Counted from the first letter of the stretch, positions 1-8,584 are shown. The stretch: DNA of 64,000 nucleotides from JAVVEH01 sp032251435 (GCA_032251435.1 JAVVEH010000006.1:1-64000), one strand, 5' to 3'. Notes: generated by a model from the letters alone, not told the origin. Made by a program: numbers and translations.

Positions 1-76
1 ATCCAATATCCAACACGGAACATCCAATATCCAACACGGAACATCCAATATCCAACACGGAACATCCAATATCCAA
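1..76. repeat. 21-bp tandem repeat, about 3.6 copies
   Basis: Three perfect 21-bp units (atccaatatccaacacggaac) start at 1, 22 and 43, followed by a partial unit from 64. The array is cut by the window edge, so its true length is unknown. A degenerate inverted copy of the same CCAAYATCCAAC-like text lies at 352-379. There are no spacers, so it is not a CRISPR array. Confidence 0.9.
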
Positions 77-571
77 GGAGACTTAACCAAGCCCACTGCA
101 TAGTGTCCTTGTACTTGTGCCAACGGTACAATATCCTATAGCTTGGGGTTGTCCTTCAGGGCTACCCTACATCTATACGGTTGATATAGATGATTCTATC
201 CTTATCGTTTCGGTTTTTCACCAAAGTCGCCAACCACTTTCCTGGCAAGAAAATCTTTAACCGAACAAAACGGATGCATGCGCAAAATAGATGAAGCGAC
301 CGCCAAATAAGAGATTTTGTGCGGGAAAACGAGCCATTTTTGTTTTCATTAGACGTTGGATGTTGGACGTTGAATGTTCACATTTTTAAACGCTTATCTT
401 AGCGCCATTTGGGACAGCCCCTTATTTCAGTCGGGGCGTCGCCCCTGTAACGCGCCAGAAATGGCTTGCGTCGCGCGCCCGCCGCGGGGGTTGTAAGAGT
501 CGGTCTGATCCTGTAAAGTACTCCGCGGCCACGTATTTAACTCCCAACCGACAACCCGGAACCACCGCCTC
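77..571. other. Non-coding stretch before the first gene
   Basis: No credible gene is visible here. The stretch holds a perfect 8-bp inverted repeat (CATCTATA at 170-177, TATAGATG at 185-192, 7-nt loop) that could be an operator or hairpin. It also holds an inverted degenerate copy of the left-edge repeat at 352-379 and a small GC hairpin around 431-447. Open frames at 422-802 on the minus strand are antisense to the following gene and unsupported. Confidence 0.6.
352..379 (-). repeat. Inverted degenerate copy of the 21-bp repeat
   Basis: Read on the minus strand, this segment repeats the CAACGTCCAACATCCAAC motif seen as a tandem array at 1-76. The two repeat blocks therefore flank an AT-richer non-coding segment of about 275 bp in opposite orientation. 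Confidence 0.7.
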
Positions 572-3187
572 ATGCGCCATCCTCTTCCACCAAGCACAGG
601 GATTCCCGGTCTTGACACGACAATCAACGGGCTTATTCTCGGGGATAACGTCGTTCTTCAGGTTGAAACCCTGGCGGATTATTTGCCCTTTGTTCAGCCT
701 TATGTCGACCAGGCGATACAAGAAAACCGTGTCCTGGTCTACTTCCGCTTCGCCAGACATGAGGCATTGATCCCGGACATGCCCCAGGTGCGGCGGGTTC
801 AACTTTCACCGGAGGCGGGTTTTGAGGCGTTCGTCTCTGACGTGGTTGACGTTATCGGCGCCTGCGGCTTGGAGGCGTTTTACGTGTTTGACTCGCTGTC
901 TGAATTAGCTGTTGACTGGTTCAGCGACCGGATGCTGGCCAACTTTTTCATGATTGTCTGTCCGTATCTTTATCGCTTGGAGACCATCGCTTATTTCGCC
1001 TTGATGAAAAAGCATCACTCAGCGACAGCGGTTGACGGGATCCGCGACACCGCTCAGGTGGTGATTGACATTTTCCGCGACGGCGACCGTCTTTTTGTGC
1101 AACCCTGCAAGGTGGATGGCCGATATTCTCCCACCATGTTCACGCTGCATGAGTGGCGGGGGCTGGAATTCACCCCGGTGACAGCCAGTTCCGTGGTTTC
1201 CCGCGTTCTGGGGCGCGTGCCCCAGCCATGGCTGGAATTTTCCGCCTCCCGCCCCGGCCCCTGGCACGTCCACTTTCTGAAAGCGCGGCAAATCCTGGCC
1301 CGCGCCGCCGCCGGAACCGCCGACAAGCAGGAGATTGATGAATGCTTCGACCGCCTGGTCAGAATGGCGCTGACCCGAAACCGGCAATTTCAGAATCTGA
1401 CCAAGAAATACCTGACCTTGGAAGATCTGATTAAAGTTTTGGGGCGGATGATCGGCACCGGCCTGATCGGCGGCAAATCCCTGGGGATGCTGCTCGCCCG
1501 GGCTATCCTTCAGAAAGATTGTCCCGCCGCCCACGCGATGATGGAACCGCATGATTCGTTTTTCGTCGGGGCGGACGTTTTTTACACCCACATGGTCCGT
1601 AACGATTATTGGTGGCTGCGGGGTGGCGCGACCCTCGAAGAGCGACTGAAAAACGCCGAGAAAGCCCGGGAAAAAATACTGACGGGCGCGTTTCCGGCCG
1701 CTGTGCTTCAACAATTTTCCGAAATGCTCGACTACTTTGGTCAATCCCCCTTAATTGTCCGATCAAGCAGTCTTTTAGAAGACAATTACGGCAACGCGTT
1801 TTCGGGAAAATATGACAGTGTGTTCTGCGCCAATCAAGGCCCGCCCGCCGAGCGCATGGCGGCCTTTCTGGCGGCCGTCAGACAGGTTTACGCCAGTTCC
1901 ATGAGCCGTGACGCGTTGATCTACCGGGCCCGGAGCGGTCTGCTTGAACAGGATGAGCAGATGGCGCTGCTTGTTCAGCGCGTATCCGGAATTCGCTTTG
2001 ACCGCCGGTTCATGCCCCATGCCGCCGGCACCGGTTTTTCCTTCAACGCCTATGCCTGGCATGAGGATATTGATCCGAACGCGGGCATGCTGAGAATGGT
2101 CTTGGGGCTCGGCACCCGCGCGGTTGACCGGACGGATGATGATTACGCCACCCTCGTGGCCCTGAACGCGCCGCATGCCAAACCCCATATGGTCATGGAA
2201 AATCCCATGCGCTATTCGCAGAAAAAACTGGATGTGATTGATTTGGACACCAACCAGTTAGGTGAGGTGGCCTTTGAAGATATTCCCGCGATCTGTCCCG
2301 CCTTTCCCGTGGACGCTTTCGCCGAACTGGATGTGGACATGCTCGAGCGCGCCCGCCGGGCCGGGATGAAACAACCGCCGTTCGCCTGGATTCCCAATCT
2401 TGGCCCTCTGGTGAACGATAAGCGGTTTATTGATATGATCAGCCAGACATTAAAAACACTGGAAAGCGCTTACGGTGTCCCGGTGGACATTGAATACACG
2501 GTGAATAAAGGCGAAAATGGGGACGTGGTTTTCAACTTGGTTCAGTGTCGGCCATTTCAGATCAAAGTGAAAAAAGCGACGGATATCCGCATGATCGCCA
2601 CGCCGCCGCCGGACTCCAGATCGTTACTCTCCTCAGCCGGACCCATCATTGGGCCGAGTGTCGCTTTGGAACTGGATCGGATTATCTATGTCGTTCCCGC
2701 CGAATACGCCAAACTGTCCATGAGTGACCGCTACGCCGTCGCCCGGTTGATCGGTGAGTTGACGCGCTTGGGAGACCTTCCCGATGAGGCCAGTGTCATG
2801 CTTGTGGGGCCCGGCCGCTGGGGAACATCAACGCCGGCGCTGGGGGTGCCCGTGACGTTTGGAGAAATTGAAAACGTGTCGGTGATTGTCGAAGTCGCGG
2901 TCATGCATGAGGGCCTCGTTCCTGATGTCTCTCTCGGCACGCATTTTTTCAATGATTTGGTCGAATTGGACATGCTCTATCTGGCGGTCTCACCCCATCA
3001 GGACGGGCATGCGATTGACCAGGCCTTTTTTGAGCGGGAGTGCGAAAACATCCTCACGGACATCTATCCGGCCGGTGAAAAACTGGCCGCTGTCGTCCGG
3101 GTGATGCGATGGGCGGAGAACGGGCGGCGAATTCACGTATACGCGGATACCCGGAAACAGAAATCTATCTGTTTCCTGTCACCTTGA
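572..3187 (+). CDS. PEP/pyruvate-binding domain protein with KaiC-like N-terminus
   Basis: The product is 871 residues. Residues 10-110 resemble a RecA/KaiC module: a GIPGLD entry motif and a Walker-B-like FYVFDSL at 103-109. The place where Walker A should stand (about 29-37) has no GxxxxGKT. From about 285 the protein matches the ATP-grasp PEP/pyruvate-binding domain of PEP synthase and PPDK, with GGKSLGM near 300, VRSSSLLED near 396, SGKYDSVF near 411 and QCRPFQ near 658. A C-terminal part of about 200 residues carries GPGRWGT near 747. The phospho-His swivelling domain and the PEP TIM barrel are both absent, so it is not a complete PEP synthase. The ATG at 572 has only a weak Shine-Dalgarno. 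Function is unknown; nucleotide-dependent phosphotransfer is likely. Confidence 0.75.
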   Translation: MRHPLPPSTGIPGLDTTINGLILGDNVVLQVETLADYLPFVQPYVDQAIQENRVLVYFRFARHEALIPDMPQVRRVQLSPEAGFEAFVSDVVDVIGACGLEAFYVFDSLSELAVDWFSDRMLANFFMIVCPYLYRLETIAYFALMKKHHSATAVDGIRDTAQVVIDIFRDGDRLFVQPCKVDGRYSPTMFTLHEWRGLEFTPVTASSVVSRVLGRVPQPWLEFSASRPGPWHVHFLKARQILARAAAGTADKQEIDECFDRLVRMALTRNRQFQNLTKKYLTLEDLIKVLGRMIGTGLIGGKSLGMLLARAILQKDCPAAHAMMEPHDSFFVGADVFYTHMVRNDYWWLRGGATLEERLKNAEKAREKILTGAFPAAVLQQFSEMLDYFGQSPLIVRSSSLLEDNYGNAFSGKYDSVFCANQGPPAERMAAFLAAVRQVYASSMSRDALIYRARSGLLEQDEQMALLVQRVSGIRFDRRFMPHAAGTGFSFNAYAWHEDIDPNAGMLRMVLGLGTRAVDRTDDDYATLVALNAPHAKPHMVMENPMRYSQKKLDVIDLDTNQLGEVAFEDIPAICPAFPVDAFAELDVDMLERARRAGMKQPPFAWIPNLGPLVNDKRFIDMISQTLKTLESAYGVPVDIEYTVNKGENGDVVFNLVQCRPFQIKVKKATDIRMIATPPPDSRSLLSSAGPIIGPSVALELDRIIYVVPAEYAKLSMSDRYAVARLIGELTRLGDLPDEASVMLVGPGRWGTSTPALGVPVTFGEIENVSVIVEVAVMHEGLVPDVSLGTHFFNDLVELDMLYLAVSPHQDGHAIDQAFFERECENILTDIYPAGEKLAAVVRVMRWAENGRRIHVYADTRKQKSICFLSP

Positions 3188-3297
3188 TTCCCGTCCGGAG
3201 GGTGGCAAAAAACGGGACATGTGTTACTCTTAACACGCGGATCGGCCTTGTGACGGTTCATAGCGGGCGGCGAAACACATTAAGACGAGGCAAGCTA

Positions 3298-4707
3298 ATG
3301 GGTGGATTTTTCGGAGTGGCGGCGAAAGAAACGTGCACGAGCGACCTGTTTTTCGGCACGGACTATCATTCACATTTGGGCACTGTCCACGGGGGCATGG
3401 CGGTCCGGAATCAGGGGAAATTAACCCATTGCATTCACGATATCCGCAATGTCCAGTTCCGGAGCCGGTTTGATGATGATTTAAACCGGTTGCGGGGCAA
3501 CTGGGGCATTGGCGTGATCAGCGATTATGAAGCGCAACCGTTGATTATCGGCTCACACTTGGGCACCTACGCGATTGTGACCGTGGGCGTGGTGGCGAAC
3601 GCCAAGGACCTGACCCGGCGGGCGTTTCAAAAGCGCGACACGCATTTTTGTGAAATGAGCGGGTCGGAAATAAATCCAACAGAAATTGTCGCCACCTGTG
3701 TCAATAAGGGAAGCAGCTTTACCGAGGGGTTGACGATCGCCCAGGAAAGCATTGAGGGCTCGTGCTCGATTCTGTTGTTGACCGAAGAGGGAATTTACGC
3801 GGCCCGGGACAACGTGGGGCGGACACCGGTCGTTCTGGGGCGCCGCGACGGCGCCTGGGCGGCGACCATGGAAAGCAGCGCCTTCCCGAATCTCGACTAT
3901 GAGCATGTCCGTGATCTGGGACCCGGGGAAATTGTCCGCTTCACCCATGAAGGCGTTGAGACCATGAAAGCCCCGGGTGACACCCTGCGGATCTGCTCAT
4001 TTTTATGGGTGTATTACGGCTACCCGTCAACCAGTTACGAAACCATCAATGTGGAGGCCTGCCGGAACCGCTGCGGAGCCGCTTTAGCCCGCCGGGATGA
4101 CGTTCAGGCGGATTGCGCCGCGGGCATTCCAGACTCAGGCACCGCCCACGCCATCGGCTACGCGGCGGAGGCGGGGATCCCCTACCAACGCCCGTTTGTC
4201 AAATACACACCGACCTGGCCGCGGAGTTTCATGCCCCAGGAACAGGAAATCCGGAACTTGGTCGCCCGTATGAAACTCATTCCCGTGCCTGAGTTAATCA
4301 GAGGCAAAAGTATCGTTTTCTGCGAGGATTCCATTGTCCGCGGCACGCAATTGCAGGACATTGTCGAACGGCTGTACGATATCGGCATTAAAGAAATACA
4401 CATGCGCCCCGCTTGCCCCCCCCTGGTCTTCGGCTGTAAATATCTTAATTTTTCCCGATCCCGGTCGATTCTTGATCTGGCCACCCGCAAGGTGATTAAA
4501 GAAATCGAGGGAGATGAACACGTGACGCCGGAGCTGTACGCGGATCCGGATTCGGAAAAATACCAGGCGATGGTGGAACGGATCCGGGTCAAACTCAAGT
4601 TGACCAGTCTCCGGTTCCAGAGGCTGGATGACCTAATCGGGGCGATCGGCCTGCCCAAGGAAAGGCTCTGCACCTATTGTTGGGACGGCTGTGACGGGTG
4701 CGGATGA
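3298..4707 (+). CDS. Amidophosphoribosyltransferase-like protein lacking the catalytic Cys
   Basis: The product is 469 residues from ATG 3298, with GACGAGG just upstream. The layout is that of PurF: an N-terminal class II glutamine amidotransferase fold (MGGFFGVAAKE, then GTDYHSHLGTVHGGM), a PDSG motif near 277 and the PRPP loop VFCEDSIVRGTQL near 341-353. The C-terminus has a CTYCWDGCDGCG cysteine cluster like the Fe-S-binding end of Bacillus-type PurF. Canonical PurF begins M-C-G-I and uses Cys1 as the glutaminase nucleophile; here that residue is Gly. The in-frame extension up to 3109 overlaps no known domain and was not used. The protein may use free ammonia or be regulatory. The stop lies 4 bp from the convergent nrpR stop. 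Confidence 0.8.
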   Translation: MGGFFGVAAKETCTSDLFFGTDYHSHLGTVHGGMAVRNQGKLTHCIHDIRNVQFRSRFDDDLNRLRGNWGIGVISDYEAQPLIIGSHLGTYAIVTVGVVANAKDLTRRAFQKRDTHFCEMSGSEINPTEIVATCVNKGSSFTEGLTIAQESIEGSCSILLLTEEGIYAARDNVGRTPVVLGRRDGAWAATMESSAFPNLDYEHVRDLGPGEIVRFTHEGVETMKAPGDTLRICSFLWVYYGYPSTSYETINVEACRNRCGAALARRDDVQADCAAGIPDSGTAHAIGYAAEAGIPYQRPFVKYTPTWPRSFMPQEQEIRNLVARMKLIPVPELIRGKSIVFCEDSIVRGTQLQDIVERLYDIGIKEIHMRPACPPLVFGCKYLNFSRSRSILDLATRKVIKEIEGDEHVTPELYADPDSEKYQAMVERIRVKLKLTSLRFQRLDDLIGAIGLPKERLCTYCWDGCDGCG

Positions 4708-4711
4708 CCGG

Positions 4712-5725
4712 TCAACGAAGCTCCCGCAGCCTCCGCGGGAGCTCCTCATAATGAAACAAGGTGTTGTACTCCATCAACCCGGCCAGGGCGCGGGCCTGGA
4801 TGATCTCCCCGGACTCCTCCAGCCGGGCCACCGGATTCAACCCGCCAATGACAATGGCGCCGGAGCAGCCTTCATTGACCGGAATGTTCAACACCGGCTG
4901 ACTGGGCCGACCAACGGTTAAAAACCCGCCAAGCCCGATGCGGGTCAGCTTCTCGGTCAATCCCATGACCAGTTCGTAACTTTCCGCGGGCACTTCCCGG
5001 AACCCGGCGCCGATCCGGCCGGTGCCGGTTTTCACCGCGCCGTCGTAATCCGTCATCCGCCCCCGGATAAATAATTGCAGGGGATCAACGGTCGTGCCGT
5101 CATAATTGATCACTTCCGCGAAGCCCTCCGGCTCGCCGTCCTGAAGCTGCAGAAGACCGGAAAAGAGTGACCGGGTCGGAACCCCGTGCTTGAGTAAAAC
5201 CCCGTTCAAGGTGATGGAGCACACGGTGCAAAATCCAACCATACCGCCAGGCACCTCCATCTCCCCCACGCGGTGTCCGGCGGGAACCAGCCCCACCAGC
5301 GTGCCCATGGAATACCCGCGTTCAAACACCTCACAAATGGCCGTTGTGTAGCGCCGCAGCAGATCGGCCGGCAACACGGCGACATTGACCACCACTGTCC
5401 CCGTCCGCAGGGCCAGATCAAAATTCATCTGAAAGGTCAACTGGTCAATTTTGGCGGACATATAGCCGACCCGCTTCAAGACGCTGACTCCCTCCAGTTC
5501 CGTCCGGCCCCGGCGGGTGATCACGCGCCCTTTCTTCCCGATCGCCTCCGTCAGCCCCTCCTCATCAAGAAGCTGAAGATAAAAACGAACCGTGCGCTCA
5601 CTGAATTTGTGGCCCCGTTCAGCCAGCGCCTGGGTGATCTTCAAGCCCGTGAGCGGCTGAGCGCTGGCCCCCAGAAGCTGGAGAATCGTCAGTTTCTTGT
5701 CAGATTTTTTACTGGTTCGCATCAT
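4712..5725 (-). CDS. nrpR: NrpR-type transcriptional regulator (winged helix plus DUF128)
   Basis: The product is 337 residues if started at ATG 5725; an adjacent ATG lies at 5722 and a weaker TTG at 5827. Residues about 10-75 form a winged-helix domain (LTILQLLGASAQPLTGLKI, then SERTVRFYLQLLDEEG). The remainder is one NrpR/DUF128 effector domain, with VGYMSAKIDQLTFQMNFDL, GTLVGLVPAGHRVG and VNEGCSGAIVIGGLNPVA. In methanogens NrpR represses nitrogen-assimilation genes and is released by 2-oxoglutarate (family knowledge). Here it is divergent from gdhA, with nfnAB and gltBD following. That makes nitrogen control the obvious role, although this is inferred from context. No strong Shine-Dalgarno is visible. 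Confidence 0.8.
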   Translation of the reverse strand: MMRTSKKSDKKLTILQLLGASAQPLTGLKITQALAERGHKFSERTVRFYLQLLDEEGLTEAIGKKGRVITRRGRTELEGVSVLKRVGYMSAKIDQLTFQMNFDLALRTGTVVVNVAVLPADLLRRYTTAICEVFERGYSMGTLVGLVPAGHRVGEMEVPGGMVGFCTVCSITLNGVLLKHGVPTRSLFSGLLQLQDGEPEGFAEVINYDGTTVDPLQLFIRGRMTDYDGAVKTGTGRIGAGFREVPAESYELVMGLTEKLTRIGLGGFLTVGRPSQPVLNIPVNEGCSGAIVIGGLNPVARLEESGEIIQARALAGLMEYNTLFHYEELPRRLRELR

Positions 5726-5941
5726 CGCCGTGTTTTCAGTGGAATATCGTCCGGAAGGGGTCAATATCGCATCAAACAAACGGAAGTCAACACCTTCTGA
5801 AGCGTAACTTCCGGCAAAGATTGGCAAAAACGAAATAGGCCAGATCCTGAAACAGCCATCTCCTCTTTTCCCGCCTTGAAAAACGCTGCTTTCCCCCGCC
5901 TGAAACCCACGTTTTTTTTAACGGAAACAGGTTGAAAGCTG

Positions 5942-5969
5942 TTGTGTTCTGTTTATTTGGCAATATAGT
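5942..5969 (+). promoter_or_regulatory. Putative gdhA promoter
   Basis: TTGTGT (5942-5947) and TATAGT (5964-5969) are separated by 16 bp. The -10 is a 5/6 match and the -35 is weak. The expected start is near 5976, leaving a leader of about 120 nt before gdhA. Confidence 0.45.
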
Positions 5970-5986
5970 TGGCATTGTTTTGCCAA
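5957..5986. promoter_or_regulatory. Candidate NrpR operator: TTGGCA half-sites on a 12-bp period
   Basis: TTGGCA occurs at 5957-5962 and again at 5969-5974. Six bases later TGCCAA at 5981-5986 makes a perfect TTGGCA-N6-TGCCAA dyad. The three half-sites sit exactly 12 bp apart, overlap the predicted -10 and cover the expected start site, which is a classical repressor position. The archaeal NrpR operator has the same half-N6-half architecture (GGAA-N6-TTCC) but a different half-site. Further TTGGCA-like text occurs at 5811-5826, on the nrpR side. Confidence 0.55.
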
Positions 5987-6097
5987 TTCTTTTACAATGG
6001 TTTTGCCGACTAAGAGATTCAGGGTGTCCCGCGCGGGCGGTGACGCTCCCTCCCGGCGGAGCCCGGACAACCCATCAGTGAAAAGGAATCGCCTGTC

Positions 6098-7438
6098 ATG
6101 TCATACGTCGCGTCTGTTTTGGAAAAGGTGAAAGCCCGCAACGCGGGAGAGCCGGAATTTTTACAAGCCGTCAAAGAGGTGCTGGACTCACTGGAGCCCG
6201 TCATCGCCCGGAATCCCGTCTATCAAGAAGCGGGCATTCTTGAGCGCATCACCGAACCTGAACGCCAAATCATTTTCCGGGTTCCGTGGGTGGATGACAG
6301 CGGCAAAGTGCGCGTGAACCGCGGCTTCCGCTTTGAGTTTAACAGCGCCATCGGCCCGTACAAAGGCGGGCTGCGCTTCCACCCCAGCGTCAATCAGAGC
6401 ATTCTTAAATTTCTCGGGTTCGAGCAAGTTTTCAAGAATTCCCTGACCACGCTGCCCATGGGCGGCGGCAAGGGCGGCTCGGATTTTGACCCCAAAGGCA
6501 AATCCAACGCCGAGGTGATGCGGTTCTGCCAGTCGTTCATGACGGAATTATGCCGCCACATCGGCGCTCAGACGGATGTTCCCGCCGGGGACATCGGTGT
6601 CGGGGGCCGCGAAATCGGCTTCATGTTTGGTCAGTACAAACGCATCCGCAACGAGTTTGTCGGTGTGCTGACAGGCAAAGCCCTGAATTGGGGCGGTTCC
6701 CTGATCCGCCCGGAAGCCACCGGCTACGGCGCCGTGTATTTCGCTCAGGAGATGCTGGCGACCCGCAATGATTCACTGGAAGGCAAGACCTGCACCGTCT
6801 CCGGATCCGGGAACGTCGCCCAATACACGGTTGAAAAGGTCAATCAATTAGGCGGCAAATGCGTGACCCTGTCCGATTCCGGCGGCACGATTTACGATCC
6901 GGATGGCATCAGCGCGGAAAAACTCGACTACGTCATGGAGCTGAAGAATGTCCGCCGCGGGCGGATTGTTGACTACGCCAACACATTCCCCAATGTCGAG
7001 TATCTTGAGGGCAAACGCCCCTGGAGCGTGCCCTGTGACTGCGCTTTCCCGTCAGCCACTCAGAATGAAATCTCCGCCGCGGACGCTAAAACCCTCCTGG
7101 ACAACGGCTGTTTTGTCGTTTCCGAAGGGGCCAACATGCCGACGGTTCCGGAAGGCGCTGACATGTTCGTTGAAAAGAAAATTCTCTATGGTCCGGGCAA
7201 AGCCGCCAACGCCGGCGGTGTCGCCACCTCCGGCCTTGAAATGAGCCAGAACGCCATGATGACCAACTGGAGCCGCGAGGACGTTGACGCCCGCCTTCAG
7301 GGTATCATGAAAGCCATCCACGCCAACGCCTACGCCGCGGCGGAAGAATACGGCCAGAAGGGCAATTACGTGCTGGGCGCCAACATCGCCGGCTTTGTCA
7401 AAGTCGCCGACGCCATGCTCGATCAAGGCATCGTCTGA
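6098..7438 (+). CDS. gdhA: NADP-type glutamate dehydrogenase
   Basis: The product is 446 residues, the usual size for hexameric bacterial GDH. It catalyses reductive amination of 2-oxoglutarate to glutamate with NAD(P)H. The substrate-binding segment LPMGGGKGGSDFDPKGK lies near residue 118, followed by PAGDIGVGGREIG. The Rossmann motif SGSGNVAQYTVEK lies near 235. The start has AAAAGGAA about 9 nt upstream. The gene is divergent from nrpR, behind a dyad-bearing promoter, and is closed by a strong terminator. It is therefore probably its own transcription unit, and probably nitrogen regulated (inference). Confidence 0.95.
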   Translation: MSYVASVLEKVKARNAGEPEFLQAVKEVLDSLEPVIARNPVYQEAGILERITEPERQIIFRVPWVDDSGKVRVNRGFRFEFNSAIGPYKGGLRFHPSVNQSILKFLGFEQVFKNSLTTLPMGGGKGGSDFDPKGKSNAEVMRFCQSFMTELCRHIGAQTDVPAGDIGVGGREIGFMFGQYKRIRNEFVGVLTGKALNWGGSLIRPEATGYGAVYFAQEMLATRNDSLEGKTCTVSGSGNVAQYTVEKVNQLGGKCVTLSDSGGTIYDPDGISAEKLDYVMELKNVRRGRIVDYANTFPNVEYLEGKRPWSVPCDCAFPSATQNEISAADAKTLLDNGCFVVSEGANMPTVPEGADMFVEKKILYGPGKAANAGGVATSGLEMSQNAMMTNWSREDVDARLQGIMKAIHANAYAAAEEYGQKGNYVLGANIAGFVKVADAMLDQGIV

Positions 7439-7499
7439 CAATCTGGCGGCGGTGACACCGCGAAGCCGTCCGTGATTTAACCACATTAAAGGCGGCTCA

Positions 7500-7532
7500 G
7501 GCAGTCGGCAACCATTTGCCGACTGCCTTTTT
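7500..7532 (+). terminator. Rho-independent terminator after gdhA
   Basis: A perfect 12-bp stem, GGCAGTCGGCAA (7500-7511) with TTGCCGACTGCC (7516-7527), has a 4-nt loop and is followed by five T. Confidence 0.92.
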
Positions 7533-7711
7533 GCGGGGTATGGTACCCACCTTATTCACTGCCTGAGAAAACACGCGCCCTCACCGGCGCCGCGGAACTT
7601 GGCGGATGCGTGGATGAATGCCTGGCGGGATCATTGTCGAAAGTATCGTTTCACACCATCAAACGCGGACGACGTGTCACCATCCCGTCACATGCTGAAA
7701 AGGCCTGTCAT

Positions 7712-8584
7712 ATGCATAAAATTTTGTCGAAAGAGCGATTGTCGGAAAATGTGTTTCTCATGCGCTTGGAAGCCCCGTTGATCGCCTCCGAACGGCGGCC
7801 CGGACAATTCATCATCCTCTCAGTGGAGGAAGATTTTGGCGAACGGATTCCACTGACCATCGCCGACGCGGATCCGGACGCGGGCTCCATCACGATTATT
7901 TTTCAACGCGTGGGGCGCACGACAGACGCGCTGGCCGAATTGAATCCCGGGGATTCGGTGGCCGCTCTTCTCGGGCCTTTGGGCACGCCGACCCACATCG
8001 AGACGGTCGGCACGGTCGTCTGTGTGGGCGGAGGCATCGGTGTCGCTCCCCTGCATCCCATTGTCCAGGGACTGAAAGCGGCCGGCAATAAGATCATCAC
8101 GATTATCGGTGCCCGGACCAAAGAGTTGGTTATTCTTGAAGACTGGATGCGGGCGCTGTCCGATGAGCTGATTATCTGCACAGATGACGGGTCGTATGGC
8201 CGCAAGGCCCTGGTCACCGAGCCCTTGAAAGAAGTGTGCGAGCGCTCTCCCAAGCCCGATTTGGCAGTCGCCATCGGGCCACCGGTCATGATGAAATTCT
8301 GCGCGGAGACCACCCGCCCCTACGCTGTGCGCACCCTCGTCTCGTTAAACACGATTATGGTTGATGGCACGGGCATGTGCGGCGGGTGCCGGGTGACGGT
8401 CGGTGACGAGACTAAATTTGTCTGCGTTGACGGGCCTGAGTTTGATGGGCACAAGGTTGATTTTGATGAAATGATCAAGCGTCTGGGCGCCTATAAAAAG
8501 CAAGAACAGCAGGCGCATGACCGCTGGCATGAGAAACATGGCTGCCATCTCGACGCTCAGATCGATGACAAACGGAGTGAATGA
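7712..8584 (+). CDS. nfnA: NfnA-type FAD/[2Fe-2S] subunit of ferredoxin:NADP oxidoreductase
   Basis: The product is 290 residues from ATG 7712; an AAAAGG motif lies upstream and an in-frame ATG at 7610 would add 34 unsupported residues. It has a ferredoxin-reductase fold: an FAD-binding beta barrel with RPGQFIIL, a nucleotide-binding domain with VGGGIGVAPLHP, and a C-terminal [2Fe-2S] site. The site shows Asp218, Cys223, Cys226 and Cys238, matching the unusual one-Asp/three-Cys ligation of NfnA. With NfnB it would form the electron-bifurcating NADH-dependent reduced ferredoxin:NADP oxidoreductase. Related enzymes act as sulfide dehydrogenase or support GltA-type glutamate synthase. It is coupled to the next gene by an ATGA overlap. 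Confidence 0.88.
   Translation: MHKILSKERLSENVFLMRLEAPLIASERRPGQFIILSVEEDFGERIPLTIADADPDAGSITIIFQRVGRTTDALAELNPGDSVAALLGPLGTPTHIETVGTVVCVGGGIGVAPLHPIVQGLKAAGNKIITIIGARTKELVILEDWMRALSDELIICTDDGSYGRKALVTEPLKEVCERSPKPDLAVAIGPPVMMKFCAETTRPYAVRTLVSLNTIMVDGTGMCGGCRVTVGDETKFVCVDGPEFDGHKVDFDEMIKRLGAYKKQEQQAHDRWHEKHGCHLDAQIDDKRSE

Noticed and set aside
3109..3297. N-terminal extension of the PurF-like protein
   Set aside because: The extension overlaps the upstream gene and has no family similarity; ATG 3298 has a good ribosome site.
4719..4743. Terminator between purF-like gene and nrpR (AGCTCCCGC/GCGGGAGCT)
   Set aside because: A perfect 9-bp stem exists but it has no T-run and lies inside the nrpR coding end.
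5969..5986. Sigma-54 promoter at gdhA (TTGGCATTGTTTTGCCA)
   Set aside because: The GG and GC dinucleotides are 11 bp apart instead of the strict 12, so it was read as an operator dyad.
7610..7660. Sigma-54-like CTGGCGGG-N4-TTGTC before nfnA
   Set aside because: The essential -12 GC is GT, and several -24 bases differ.
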